This document shows positions 17,595 through 27,200 of a stretch of 64,000 nt of DNA, one piece after another. The notes under the pieces are model-generated. The model was given only the letters and a program-made list of their open reading frames with translations, had not been told where the DNA came from and did not search any database. Origin of the DNA: Maribacter sp. PR1 (GTDB lineage: Bacteria > Bacteroidota > Bacteroidia > Flavobacteriales > Flavobacteriaceae); the NCBI RefSeq assembly GCF_028464145.1, contig NZ_JAQPCG010000004.1:186001-250000 (forward strand), written 5' to 3'. Both the position numbers and the translations under genes were made by a program. The number at the start of each line of letters is the position of its first letter. Positions within the stretch are counted from its first letter, which is position 1.

Positions 17595-17699
17595 ATGTAT
17601 TCGCTTACCTACTTCATCTCAATTGCTGCCATCTTCCTTAGCGTAAATGCAATTATTTACATTTTGACAGGACTTATCAGAAATCGATTTAACCGCTAG
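17595..17699 (+). CDS. tiny single-helix membrane protein (34 residues)
   Basis: ATG at 17595 opens a frame coding for one hydrophobic helix (YFISIAAIFLSVNAIIYIL) followed by a basic tail (IRNRFNR). This is the layout of a bacterial small membrane protein. There is no recognisable family. It sits between the AraC gene and the convergent phosphotriesterase-like gene. Confidence 0.35.
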   Translation: MYSLTYFISIAAIFLSVNAIIYILTGLIRNRFNR

Positions 17700-17740
17700 A
17701 TATTTCGGAGATTTTTTGAAAAAGGTCATACTGGAAGATG

Positions 17741-18766
17741 TTATTCCTTTCTTACACCAATGGAATAGGCCCTTTTTGGATTGTCCTTAAGTATTATATC
17801 CAAGTCATCTTGAGTAAAACCATTTTCCTTAAGCCGCGGAATGAGCTTGGTAAACAGATCCGTATACCCTCTGTAATCCCCCCCATCTTTTTCTCCTACA
17901 TCATACCAACCTGCATCATGTGATATTAGAATATGGTCCAATATCCCATTAGCCTTAAGATCCAAAAGTATTTTAACGAACCATTCAATATTTCCAAGAC
18001 TGCCATTGCCGTCCGATGATTGACCATTTATATGGTCCAGTGAAATCCAGGCCCCTTGGCCTGCTGCCCTTAGATACCCCTCCAGGGTTCCGTTTTGGGC
18101 ATGTGTCCAAACGAATGCTTTGGGAGACACCCCCATTTCTTTCAACACCTTCAGTTGTGCCATCGCAGGCCCGTCGCTTCCCGTATGCGAGACTATGGTC
18201 ATACCGGTTTCCAAATGTGTCAATGCAGCCGCCCTGATCAAATTCTCATGTGTTCCCGATAGCAGAGCTTGGTCATCCACGGACATCTTTATGAACCCCG
18301 GTCTAATGCCGGAGCTATCGATTCCAAACCTGAACTCTTCGATCCAATGCGCTGCCATTTTTTCCGGAGAATCGTTCACGAGCGTTTCAGGAATATATTT
18401 GTTGTTACCGGATCCATAATAACCGGTATTTGTAAGGATATGAATTCCGGTCCGCTCAGATAATTGCTTCAACACATAGGGATCACGACCGAGATATGCA
18501 GGAGTACAATCAAGAAAGGTAGCTACGCCATGTTCCCCAAGTTCTTCCAAATAGGGCAATACTATTTCGACGATCTCATCCCTGTCCCAACGATGGTAGC
18601 CCGTACTGTCTGCCCCGATCCAATCTACCATAATATGTTCATGAATAAGTGCAAGGCCCATTTTTTCGGGCTTAATAGGACCGTTCACGGTAATTATTTG
18701 CGCCCATAGAAAATAAGGAGCTAGCACTAAGAAACCTATCCATGAAAACTTGAAAGACTCTTTCAT
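17741..18766 (-). CDS. phosphotriesterase-like amidohydrolase, exported
   Basis: 341 residues with a signal peptide (FLVLAPYFLWAQ). The metal motif HxH is in LALIHEHIMVDWIG, the bridging Lys is probable in GFIKMSVDDQ, later ligands lie in MTIVSHTGSDGPAM and VWTHAQNG, and the final Asp is in LISHDAGWYDVG. Thus the binuclear-zinc site looks complete. The family comprises phosphotriesterases and lactonases; the natural substrate here is unknown but probably a lactone or ester in the periplasm. It stands alone. Confidence 0.88.
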   Translation of the reverse strand: MKESFKFSWIGFLVLAPYFLWAQIITVNGPIKPEKMGLALIHEHIMVDWIGADSTGYHRWDRDEIVEIVLPYLEELGEHGVATFLDCTPAYLGRDPYVLKQLSERTGIHILTNTGYYGSGNNKYIPETLVNDSPEKMAAHWIEEFRFGIDSSGIRPGFIKMSVDDQALLSGTHENLIRAAALTHLETGMTIVSHTGSDGPAMAQLKVLKEMGVSPKAFVWTHAQNGTLEGYLRAAGQGAWISLDHINGQSSDGNGSLGNIEWFVKILLDLKANGILDHILISHDAGWYDVGEKDGGDYRGYTDLFTKLIPRLKENGFTQDDLDIILKDNPKRAYSIGVRKE

Positions 18767-19095
18767 TTTTGATTCTTAAAGGGAAGTTCAAAATTGCCAC
18801 TGTATGATTTTTTCAAAAATCTTATGCATAGGTCAATTAATTGAACTTTTACGGAAAATACCAAAAATATACCTTCAATATAAAACTTTTTCAAAAGGTA
18901 TTTTTCATAAAGATTCTAAAAGTGCACTTTAAAAGATGAATTAACAAAACGATTAAACAGACTTACTGAAGGAACAATTCAGTATACACCAGCAGTCCTA
19001 TAATACAGCTATTAAAAAGGGTGGTAAGAATATTTGGTACCTAGTCCCATCATTAAAAAGTTTAGCGGCTCGGCAAAATTGGGTGAGGGGTACTT
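18767..19095. other. intergenic region, no gene seen
   Basis: About 330 bases between the start of the phosphotriesterase-like gene and the terminator of the small-gene array. It holds an AT-rich stretch with an imperfect inverted pair (GAAAATACC near 18854 and GGTATTTTTC near 18897). No coding frame stands out. Confidence 0.4.
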
Positions 19096-19137
19096 AAAAA
19101 GAAAGGGGATGGACTTTGATGAAGGTCCATCCCCTTT
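19096..19137 (-). terminator. strong terminator of the small-gene array
   Basis: AAAGGGGATGGAC (19102-19114) pairs perfectly with GTCCATCCCCTTT (19125-19137) over a 10-base loop. Read on the minus strand, the hairpin is followed by a CTTTTT run (19096-19101). It lies 20 bases beyond the stop of the last small gene (19158). Confidence 0.85.
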
Positions 19138-19157
19138 AATAGGTATGAAATTTTCTG

Positions 19158-19268
19158 CTAGTGCAGATCATTTGGCATTGACCAACGAATTCTTTTGCTA
19201 TCCTCTTGATTAGAAAGGAATGTAAGCCCTCTAGATTCCATTGGTGATTGATTGATGAAGGTTCTCAT
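19158..19268 (-). CDS. small protein D of the tandem array (diverged copy, 36 residues)
   Basis: The last member of the array in the direction of transcription. It begins MRTFINQSP and aligns without gaps to the other three, keeping N6, E11-S12-R13, an aromatic at 17, S19, S24-K25-R26 and W29. It is one residue shorter at the end. Its leader contains the same ATCAATCAATA-type element as the other copies. It is basic, with no membrane helix and no Cys. The function is unknown. The gapless match despite divergence supports a real gene. Confidence 0.65.
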   Translation of the reverse strand: MRTFINQSPMESRGLTFLSNQEDSKRIRWSMPNDLH

Positions 19269-19308
19269 GATTGATGTTTATTGATTGATGTGTTGTTCTA
19301 AATCGTAA

Positions 19309-19422
19309 TTAGCGATTAAAGTTGCGGTACTGTGCCCATTGTGCTCTTTTGCTATTGCTAAAAGAGGAAAAGTACTGTCCTGTTCTTGATTCTGTTACCG
19401 TATTGTTGAATGATGCTTTCAT
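19309..19422 (-). CDS. small protein C of the tandem array (37 residues)
   Basis: Begins MKASFNNTVTESRTG and ends YRNFNR. It differs from copies A and B at one residue only (V9 instead of A9), while seven further codons differ from copy A without changing the amino acid. That pattern shows selection on the peptide. The product is strongly basic (two Lys and four Arg against one Glu), with Trp29, three aromatic residues around it and no Cys. No secretion signal or leader peptide is evident. Function unknown. Confidence 0.8.
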   Translation of the reverse strand: MKASFNNTVTESRTGQYFSSFSNSKRAQWAQYRNFNR

Positions 19423-19468
19423 GATTTCTTTGTTTATATTGATTGATGATTGTTTTTTTTGATTCAGA

Positions 19469-19582
19469 CTATCTGTTGAAATTCCTGTACTGTGCCCATT
19501 GAGCTCTTTTACTATTACTAAAAGATGAAAAGTACTGTCCTGTTCTTGATTCTGTTGCCGTATTGTTGAATGATGCTTTCAT
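19469..19582 (-). CDS. small protein B of the tandem array (37 residues)
   Basis: Encodes exactly the same peptide as copy A although five codons (Ser19, Ser22, Asn23, Ser24, Arg33) differ synonymously. The conserved core is ESRTGQYFSS followed by SNSKRAQWAQ. The preceding leader contains CAATCATCAATC and an A-rich stretch like that before copy C. The peptide is basic and aromatic, so nucleic-acid or membrane-surface binding is conceivable, but I see no family match. Confidence 0.82.
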   Translation of the reverse strand: MKASFNNTATESRTGQYFSSFSNSKRAQWAQYRNFNR

Positions 19583-19630
19583 GATATTTTTGTTTTTTAT
19601 AGATTGATGATTGTTTTTTTAAGATACAGA

Positions 19631-19744
19631 CTATCTGTTGAAATTTCTGTACTGTGCCCATTGAGCTCTTTTGCTGTTGCTAAAAGAGGAAAAGTACTGT
19701 CCTGTTCTTGATTCTGTTGCCGTATTGTTGAATGATGCTTTCAT
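19631..19744 (-). CDS. small protein A of the tandem array (37 residues), first gene
   Basis: The promoter-proximal member. The peptide begins MKASFNNTAT, has ESRTGQYF, SNSKRAQW and ends NFNR. The start ATG at 19744 is preceded by an AT-rich leader. No gene lies within 800 bases upstream, so the array has its own promoter there. The four genes run the same way with spacers of 48, 46 and 40 bases and share the terminator at 19096-19137. Confidence 0.82.
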   Translation of the reverse strand: MKASFNNTATESRTGQYFSSFSNSKRAQWAQYRNFNR

Positions 19745-20552
19745 AGTTTCTTTAATTTTATAAATTGATGTTTAATAGTTGTTTTTAAATTGCACTACAT
19801 CTACTAGACGACACTAATTTCATTTTGTTACAGTACTATGCATAAAAAGGTACTATATTATGTAATATTTAACATTTTAAAAAGACTTCTATTAGATTAA
19901 ATTTATTTTAAACATTTGACATATAGATACTTGTGATATATTCAGAAAATAGAAGCTATTTAATAAAAAAGGTGAAGTAAATTACTAGTTTCTGCAAAAG
20001 CACATAATTTCTACAGATTAAGGAATATAGAAATGCTTATTTAGAAGAGTTATAGTAGTATGCTTTAATACGAACCCAGTTAATTTTTTTCGTCGTTGCT
20101 CTTAAGTAACTTTTCATGCAACTATCCTTTTTAAAGGTATATAGTATAACTACTGGAATCCCTCAAGCCGATTTCAGAAAAAATCCTACGCGTTGCAAAT
20201 TACATTTTTTGTAAAGAGTATCAAGGTTTATTATAATTAGGTGGATTAACGAAAATACAGTAAGAAATCATATAAAGGACTCCCTACCCTTTGCTTCCTA
20301 CCTCCATTTACTCGTAGATTGTTTATACACATCGCATCCAAAGATGCGTACTAATTCCTGTTGATCTATAAGCATAATAATGCCATATCCTTGCCTTACT
20401 TAATACCGCTATACATCTTTAATGATTCGCCAATTTCCTATTTTCCATCTGAAAATCATTTTCTTTTACAGTACGAACTTGGTCCTCGCTCGCTATATGG
20501 TCTAATCAAACCTTAATTTTAGTTGCTAACTTAACTACAGCGCTTTGGTGTT
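19745..20552. other. long AT-rich intergenic region
   Basis: About 800 bases without a convincing coding frame. It should contain the promoter of the small-gene array on the minus strand. A perfect short hairpin, CGCATC-CAAA-GATGCG, lies at 20333-20348. I find no clear -7/-33 pair and no RNA gene I can name. Confidence 0.4.
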
Positions 20553-22739
20553 TTAACTATTTAATACCTCCAATACGCGTTCCGGGGTAAAGGGCATGTG
20601 TCTTAGCCGTTTGCCCGTTAACTTTAAAAATGCGTTTGCAATGGCTCCTGCCACCATGGGTGTCGCAGTTTCCCCCACCCCTTCAGGATGTTCCGCAGAT
20701 GGGATAATCACCGTTTCAATACTATCGGGCACCTCCTGCATACGCAACAGTTGATAGTCGTCATAATTTCGTTGTTGTACTTTACCGTCTACCAAGGTAA
20801 TCTGCTCTTTAAGTGCCGAGCTTATACCCATAATGATTCCGCCTTCCATTTGTGCTTTTACATTGTTGGGTTGTACTACCACACCTGCATCCAAGGCAAT
20901 CCAAAATCGATGCACCGTAATTTGACCTGTGTTATAGTTTACCGATATCTCACATACTCCTGTGCCCAAGGAACCATGTTCTACAAAGGCCACACCTTTG
21001 GCACGACCTTCGGCAGAAGGGGAGTTCCAGTCCGAGATTTTAGCGACTTTCTCTAGCGTGGCCAAGGCCCTTGGCGCATTAATCATAAGTTTCCTTCGAA
21101 AGTCAATCGGATCTATACTATGATCATAGGCCACTTCATCCAACATGGCCTCAATAGCAAATTTGTTGGGTCCATGTCCCACCGAACGCCAATGCTTTAA
21201 ACGTACCCCATGTGAGGCCTCTCTCCATTCTACCCATTGGTTGGGTATGGTATAATGATCGTTCCGTGCACCACTGGCCACCAAATTACCACCATCGCCC
21301 ACCACGCAGTGCCAGAAACCGGTTAGATTTCCCTGGGCATCTGTACTTACTCTTAGTCGTTGGAGTGTCAAGGGCCTAAAGGCGCCATAGGTAACATCAT
21401 CTTCCCGTGTCCAAATTAATTTTACGGGTTGTGGTGCCATAGCCTTGGCCAAGCTACCACATTCCAAAACAAAATCGTTCATACTTCGTCTTCCAAAACC
21501 ACCGCCCAAATACTGCAAATTTACTTTTACAGCTTCATGAGGAATGCCCAATAGATCAGGAATACCTAGTTTGGTATCCGCTCCTTGCTGGCTGCCCACC
21601 CATACTTCGGCACTTTGCCCATCTTGGGCCACCTGCACTACGGCATTGAGTGGTTCCATTTGAGCATGATACACATAATCATTTTTAAAGTCCGCTTCGT
21701 ACGTTTTGGACGCATTGTGCATTGCAAGTTCCACATCACCCAATTCGTTGACAGTATCACCCTTTTTTAAGGCATTAGCCCTTTGGGCATAGGTAGAATA
21801 AATTTCTTGAGAATTGAACCCTTTGGGTAGGGCATCGCCCCATTCGATGTTAAGAGCATCCTTAGCACTCAAGGCGGCCTCCAAAGTATTGGCCACTACC
21901 CCAATAGCATAATCAAAGGGCACTACTTTTAGTACACCTTCCATGGCCAAGATCTCCGACTCATTGGTCAAGGTGGGTTTTGCTCCATGCATGGAACCCC
22001 GCTCCAAAACACCATAGACCATATTGGGCAAACGAAGGTCAATGGCAAAAAGGGCACTTCCATCTACTTTTTCAGGAATTTCTGTTCTGGGAATTTCATT
22101 TCCAATTAACTTAAAATCCTTTGGGTTCTTTAATCCTGATTCGGTGAAATCGGGCAAGGTTTCAGGCATGCTCAAATGAGACACCAAGTCGCCATAGCCT
22201 ATTTTTTGGCCGCTCTTTTCATGGATGACCTCACTTTGGTCCGTGGTCAATTCATCAAATGGCACTTTCCAATACCCCGCTGCCGAATGCAGCAAAACAT
22301 AACGTGCTTGTGCTCCTGCTTTTCGCATTACAGGATAATAGCTTTTGGTGGTTCGGCTACCCACTGTGAACATAAGTTTAGAACCGGGCTGCCAGCCTTC
22401 GGAGCCATATATCTCGGACTCCTGGGGCGAGAATTCAACGTTCACTCTAGACCAATCTGCATCCATTTCCTCTGCAAAGATTAAAGGCAGGGCAGTCATA
22501 GATCCCTGTCCCATTTCGGCAGCTGGATTGTAAATGGTAATTTGGCCGTCTTCGGTAATCCGTACCCAAGCGGTGACGCCATGTTTTGTCAATTGTCTTT
22601 GAACCCCTTTGGAATCCGAACATGACAACAAATTAGGCAATAGGCCTGAAGCTCCAATAAAAAGGGCCACACCTCCAGAAGATTTTAAGAACTTCCTGCG
22701 GCTAAACGGTGAAATCGTTTTTGTATTCGTATTGCTCAT
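20553..22739 (-). CDS. molybdopterin-binding subunit of a xanthine dehydrogenase-family hydroxylase, Tat-exported
   Basis: 728 residues. The N-terminus carries a Tat motif (SRRKFLKSSGG) and then LLPNLLSC, which looks like a lipobox, so the enzyme is probably exported folded and may be lipid-anchored. Molybdenum hydroxylase motifs include EMGQGSMTALP, GGGFGRRSMNDF and GVGETATPMVAGAIANAF. It resembles the large subunit of isoquinoline 1-oxidoreductase (IorB) and periplasmic aldehyde oxidases. It is partnered by the 2Fe-2S subunit 4 bases upstream. No cytochrome subunit is adjacent, although such systems often have one. The substrate is probably an aldehyde or N-heterocycle. Confidence 0.92.
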   Translation of the reverse strand: MSNTNTKTISPFSRRKFLKSSGGVALFIGASGLLPNLLSCSDSKGVQRQLTKHGVTAWVRITEDGQITIYNPAAEMGQGSMTALPLIFAEEMDADWSRVNVEFSPQESEIYGSEGWQPGSKLMFTVGSRTTKSYYPVMRKAGAQARYVLLHSAAGYWKVPFDELTTDQSEVIHEKSGQKIGYGDLVSHLSMPETLPDFTESGLKNPKDFKLIGNEIPRTEIPEKVDGSALFAIDLRLPNMVYGVLERGSMHGAKPTLTNESEILAMEGVLKVVPFDYAIGVVANTLEAALSAKDALNIEWGDALPKGFNSQEIYSTYAQRANALKKGDTVNELGDVELAMHNASKTYEADFKNDYVYHAQMEPLNAVVQVAQDGQSAEVWVGSQQGADTKLGIPDLLGIPHEAVKVNLQYLGGGFGRRSMNDFVLECGSLAKAMAPQPVKLIWTREDDVTYGAFRPLTLQRLRVSTDAQGNLTGFWHCVVGDGGNLVASGARNDHYTIPNQWVEWREASHGVRLKHWRSVGHGPNKFAIEAMLDEVAYDHSIDPIDFRRKLMINAPRALATLEKVAKISDWNSPSAEGRAKGVAFVEHGSLGTGVCEISVNYNTGQITVHRFWIALDAGVVVQPNNVKAQMEGGIIMGISSALKEQITLVDGKVQQRNYDDYQLLRMQEVPDSIETVIIPSAEHPEGVGETATPMVAGAIANAFLKLTGKRLRHMPFTPERVLEVLNS

Positions 22740-22743
22740 AGTC

Positions 22744-23223
22744 TTAGGAAGTTGTTTTGGTTTGTTCTTTGGTCATTTCAATAGCCTCCAGGATTCGCAA
22801 ATAGGTACCACAACGACACAGTACTCCGTTCATGTAACTTTTAATCTCTTCCCTTGATGGATTCGGGTTTTTTTCCAATAGCGCGGCAGCTTGCATTAAT
22901 TGACCAGACTGGCAGTAGCCACATTGAGGAGCTTGTGCCTTAACCCATGCTTGTTGTAAGGGGTGATTACCCTTTTCAGAAAGCCCTTCAATGGTCTTTA
23001 TCCGTTGCCCATTGGCAACATTGTCTACCTGAAGAATACAGGCCCTAACTGGATTACCATCGAGATGGATAGTACAACTGCCGCATTGCGCAATACCACA
23101 ACCGTATTTAGTCCCGGTTAGACCCAAGTGTTCCCGTAGTACCCAGAGTAAAGAAGTGCCCTGGACGACATCAACCTCGTAAGAGGTTTCGTTAATATTC
23201 AGTGAATAGGTAGCCATAATCAT
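22744..23223 (-). CDS. 2Fe-2S subunit of the molybdenum hydroxylase
   Basis: 159 residues (157 if the Met at 23217 is used; ATGATTATG gives two close starts). The first cluster is bound by YGCGIAQCGSC plus the Cys of NPVRAC, the second by QCGYCQSGQ and LCRCGTY. This is the IorA/CoxS-type electron-transfer subunit carrying two 2Fe-2S clusters. It has no export signal and so probably travels through Tat with the large subunit. The 4-base gap shows coupling. Confidence 0.93.
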   Translation of the reverse strand: MIMATYSLNINETSYEVDVVQGTSLLWVLREHLGLTGTKYGCGIAQCGSCTIHLDGNPVRACILQVDNVANGQRIKTIEGLSEKGNHPLQQAWVKAQAPQCGYCQSGQLMQAAALLEKNPNPSREEIKSYMNGVLCRCGTYLRILEAIEMTKEQTKTTS

Positions 23224-23400
23224 CTAGTTTCCGTTAAGTTACCAAAAAAGAAGCAGCTAAACCATTACAATCAACAATTAAGATTAAACCTTATATGAAA
23301 AGTACTGATCAAAGTAAATCACCTTTAAAAAGCTAGTAGAAAACGATTTGAGACAAATTTTTAAAATTATTAGCTTGTGAATTTTCTCAATTAATTAAAG

Positions 23401-24132
23401 TCAGTATTCGATTTTCAACTCCTCATATTGTACTTTTTCTGTTATATCAGGTCGTTGTCCTGCATTACCCCGATATAAATCCTTACTGATGGGCCAGGTT
23501 TCCAATTTTTCATCAGGTAAATCATCATCGATAACCTCATTGATTTGTTCTTCTTCCAAACCGGTATCCAACCAAACTTCGATATCTGGTTCTTGAAGTA
23601 TTACCGGTCTTCTATTTTTTTGGTTATGGATCTTTGCAAATAAAGGAGTGGCGGTTTTGGTCAAAATGGAATAAGTGATAATACCATGGGCAGTGACAGT
23701 GTAAATAGCGGCAAGACTTAATGGGTTATCGTCTACTCTTTTAAAATAAAATGGGATTTTAAAATTATTTTTTGCCGTGTGCGGCTCAAAAAAACCCTTC
23801 ACGGGAACGATACACTTTTTAAAACCTCTGTAGTTTGCAGATTCGAATAGTTTCTCCGACCTGGCATTTAAACCAGAACCATATCTCACCGTTTCCTTAT
23901 AGTATTCCTTTGGATCAACTTTGGATTTATAATAGGGAATAATTCCCCACATTGCCGAAGTAAGACTTTTTGGGTCTTCCTCCGTAATAATCAATGAATC
24001 ATTGTGCGCGAAACCATTATTAAAGTATCTATTATACTCATTTTCAGGTTCAGCATAAACATACTTATGGTCAACCCGATAATATCGCTCTACCAATTTT
24101 ACATCTCCAAATTCCTCAGTGGAAAAACACAT
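23401..24132 (-). CDS. SRAP (YedK/HMCES) family abasic-site protein
   Basis: 243 residues. Catalytic Cys2 is present (MCFSTEEF); after Met removal it forms the thiazolidine link to abasic sites in single-stranded DNA. Other family residues are also present: Asn in GLNARSEKLF, Glu in VPVKGFFEPH and His in FAKIHNQKNRRPVIL. It should protect abasic sites during replication. It is monocistronic. A degenerate paralogue lies at 62918-63619. Confidence 0.92.
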   Translation of the reverse strand: MCFSTEEFGDVKLVERYYRVDHKYVYAEPENEYNRYFNNGFAHNDSLIITEEDPKSLTSAMWGIIPYYKSKVDPKEYYKETVRYGSGLNARSEKLFESANYRGFKKCIVPVKGFFEPHTAKNNFKIPFYFKRVDDNPLSLAAIYTVTAHGIITYSILTKTATPLFAKIHNQKNRRPVILQEPDIEVWLDTGLEEEQINEVIDDDLPDEKLETWPISKDLYRGNAGQRPDITEKVQYEELKIEY

Positions 24133-24210
24133 GGTTATACAATCAAATTCCCTTCAATTTAAAAGAAAAAAATGAAGAATAAAAAAAGGAAATCTCTGTT
24201 ATCACTGAAA

Positions 24211-27200
24211 CTATATTTTTCTGTTTGGAGTGTACGGAGCTTTAATCGTTTCCAAGTCCTTTTCGAAGGACTCCATTGACTGTCTATAGGACTGTAAGGA
24301 TTCCTGAAAATCACTAAATTCCTTTGTGGCCAATTCAATATTGGTCCTTTGGGTTTGGGTCGGTTCTTGTGTGGTTTCCCAATGTGCCCCAGCTACTTGC
24401 CCTACCCTGGACCGTATGGAAGGTGTTATGGCCTCCTCCTTGGATTGCTTAGCCCGGTTGCCATATAATTTTATCACTAATGTCCGTAACCCCTCTTCCA
24501 ACTCTTTAAGTTTTTCGAAGTGACTTTTTTTGGCCATCGGTGTCTTTAGCAATGCCTCCTTTATATACCTCAGTTGTTCTCTATATTCGCCTATTTTCTG
24601 GCCTGCAATAGCAATTTGCCTCGAAAGTTCTGCCGTTCTTTTTTGAAATTGCATGGACGCTATAATATCAATACCTCCATCAATATTTCCTAAAGGAGTT
24701 ACCTCAAAGCTTTGAGGGTTACCCTGCGTTTGCAAATCACCATCAAATAAGACATAGAGTTGTACACTATATTTACCCGGTGCAACCAAAGGCCCCGTAT
24801 CTTCACCTGCCCATGGTGGCCTAAAATCCGGCACCGTTAAGTCAATTGGGTCCGGTGGTGAAAGGCGCAAGTCCCAATTTGTTCTATGTAAACCCTTCTT
24901 GTTCGAGCCTTCAATCCATCGCACTGGTTTACCTTCATTATCAGAAACCAAAAGCAACACTTTTGCCTCATCCTGCCTTTCTTCTTCCTCCAATTCCTCC
25001 CAACCCGGAAATGGAATTGACATTTTCCTTGATGACAAGGATTTTTCTTTTTCTAAACGAGAACTCTTTCTAGTTTTTGGAACATCAGTTATAAGATACG
25101 TGAATATTGCTCCAAAAGGAGGGTTTTCAGTTGCAAAGCTTGTAGAACCTAATGTTGGCATGCCCTTCGCTTGCATGGGTGTATTCGGGACATACCACCA
25201 AGTATCCCTAATCGAAAAAAGTTTGTTTCCACCGTCTTTAATCGTATTGCCCAATTCCCTTAATGGGGAATAATCATCCAATACAAAAAAGCCTCTACCA
25301 AATGATGCTCCAACCAAATCATGTTCTTTTGGGTGTAATTCTATATCTCGAAACGGTATTGTAGGCAGACCAGACTTTAATTGAATCCAGTTTGTTCCTT
25401 TGTTTGGGGAAAAATAGATTCCATATTCGGTCCCAATAAACAACAGGTTTGGGTCTATGGGATCTTGTTTAACCACCCAAACGATTGTTTCTTTTGGAAG
25501 GTCTCCCACTATGGATTTCCATGAACGACCTCGGTCGGTACTCATAAACAAATAGGGTTTATAATCACCCACTTTATGGGCATCTGCACTTGCAAATACC
25601 ACATCAGAATTATGATGCGAGGCCTCAATATCATTGATAAAGGAAAATTCAGGGATTTTAGGAAGCGTGCCACTTCTTCTCCAATTTACACCACCATCCT
25701 CACTAATATGTATTAAACCATCATCTGAACCGGTATACAACAACCCTTCTTCCTTTGGAGACTCTGAAATGGACGTGAGCGTGGCATACTTGGACATAGC
25801 ACCATTATCATAAAGTGCATCTACGCTCCAAACTTTTCCCATCATCTCTAACTCATACCTATTTTGATTTGTCGTTAAGTCCGAGCTTATAGCTTCCCAA
25901 GAATTACCTTGATCTTCACTTCGCCAAACCCTCTGTGAACCATAATATAGTGTTCTATTATTATGGGGACTAATAAGTATTGGACTGTCCCAATTCCATC
26001 GATCTGCAGCATCTCCTATAGCACCTTGTGGCTGTATGTCCATACCCTCCTCCGTTTTTCTATCATAACGATGAAGGTTGCCCTCCTGTATTTCCATATA
26101 TACAATATTAGGGTCTTTTGGGTCAAAAGCATTATCATACCCATCTGCACCTAAAGGAACATACCAATCCCTATTACGTACACCCTCTACATTCATGGTT
26201 CTAGAAGGGCCTATTAGTGTGCCCAAATCTTGTGCTCCGCCGACGATGTTATAATAGGGCGCTGAACTGTCCAAAGAAAGTTTATAGAATTGGGAAATTG
26301 GTAGGTTGGGAAAATGACGCCAAGTTTTGCCTTCATCAAATGTTTCATATAAGCCACCATCCGTTCCAGCAAGTAAATGCTTTCCATTATTGGGATCAAT
26401 CCAGAGGGCATGATTATCGCTATGTTTTTCACGACCTGTTCCAAGTACTTTGAAATTCTTGCCACCATCCCTGGAGACCCTAATAAAAACATCCATTTGA
26501 TAAATAAGGTCAGGATTTGTCTGGGATACTTCGATTTCTTGATAGTAATGGGGACCTGTACCCCCAGAAATATAGCTATTCAATTGTTTCCAACTCTCCC
26601 CTTTATCCTCGGACCTATAAAATCCCTTTTCTGTATTGTCCGCTTCAATGGTCGCATACACAAGATCAGGATTTGCCCTGGTAACCGCCAATCCTATTTT
26701 ACCCATATCACCTTTGGGCAGACCTGTACTTTTTCTAGTCCAATTCTCACCATTATCCGTCGACTTGTAAATACCGGATTTGGGACCTCCAGAAAGCAGA
26801 GCCCAAACATGTCTTCTTCTTTGGTAAGCAGCTGCATAAACTATATCCGGGTTAGTTGGGTCGAATTCTATATCGGTTATACCTGTATTCTCATCAATTT
26901 GTAATACTAAATTCCAAGTTTTACCACCATCTACCGTTTTATAAACACCACGTTCACCTCCAGAAGACCATAATGGCCCTTCTGCAGCTACAAATACTAC
27001 ATCGCTATTTCTAGGATCCACTAGAATTTTTCCGATATGATCAGACTTAGAAAGTCCCATTTGTTCCCAGGTTGTACCCCCATTGGTAGACTTATAGACA
27101 CCATCGCCCCAGCCAACATGCCTACCACTTACGTTTTCGCCCGTACCCACCCAAACCACTTGGGAGTTATTAGGGTCTATAGTTACGCTACCAATAGAAT

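Larger units (their letters stand above)
19158..19744 (-). repeat. tandem gene array, period about 160 bases
   Basis: Start-to-start distances are 162, 160 and 154 bases. Both the coding part (114, 114, 114 and 111 bases) and the spacers are related, so the whole unit of leader plus gene was duplicated. Copies A, B and C are close; D is older. Confidence 0.88.

Noticed and set aside
18016-18709. Long plus-strand frames opposite the phosphotriesterase-like gene
   Set aside because: They are antisense shadows of a gene with a complete metal site and signal peptide.
19158-19744. Tandem repeats looking like a CRISPR or satellite array
   Set aside because: The period is about 160 bases, there are no short identical repeats with unique spacers, and codon-level differences show protein-coding selection.
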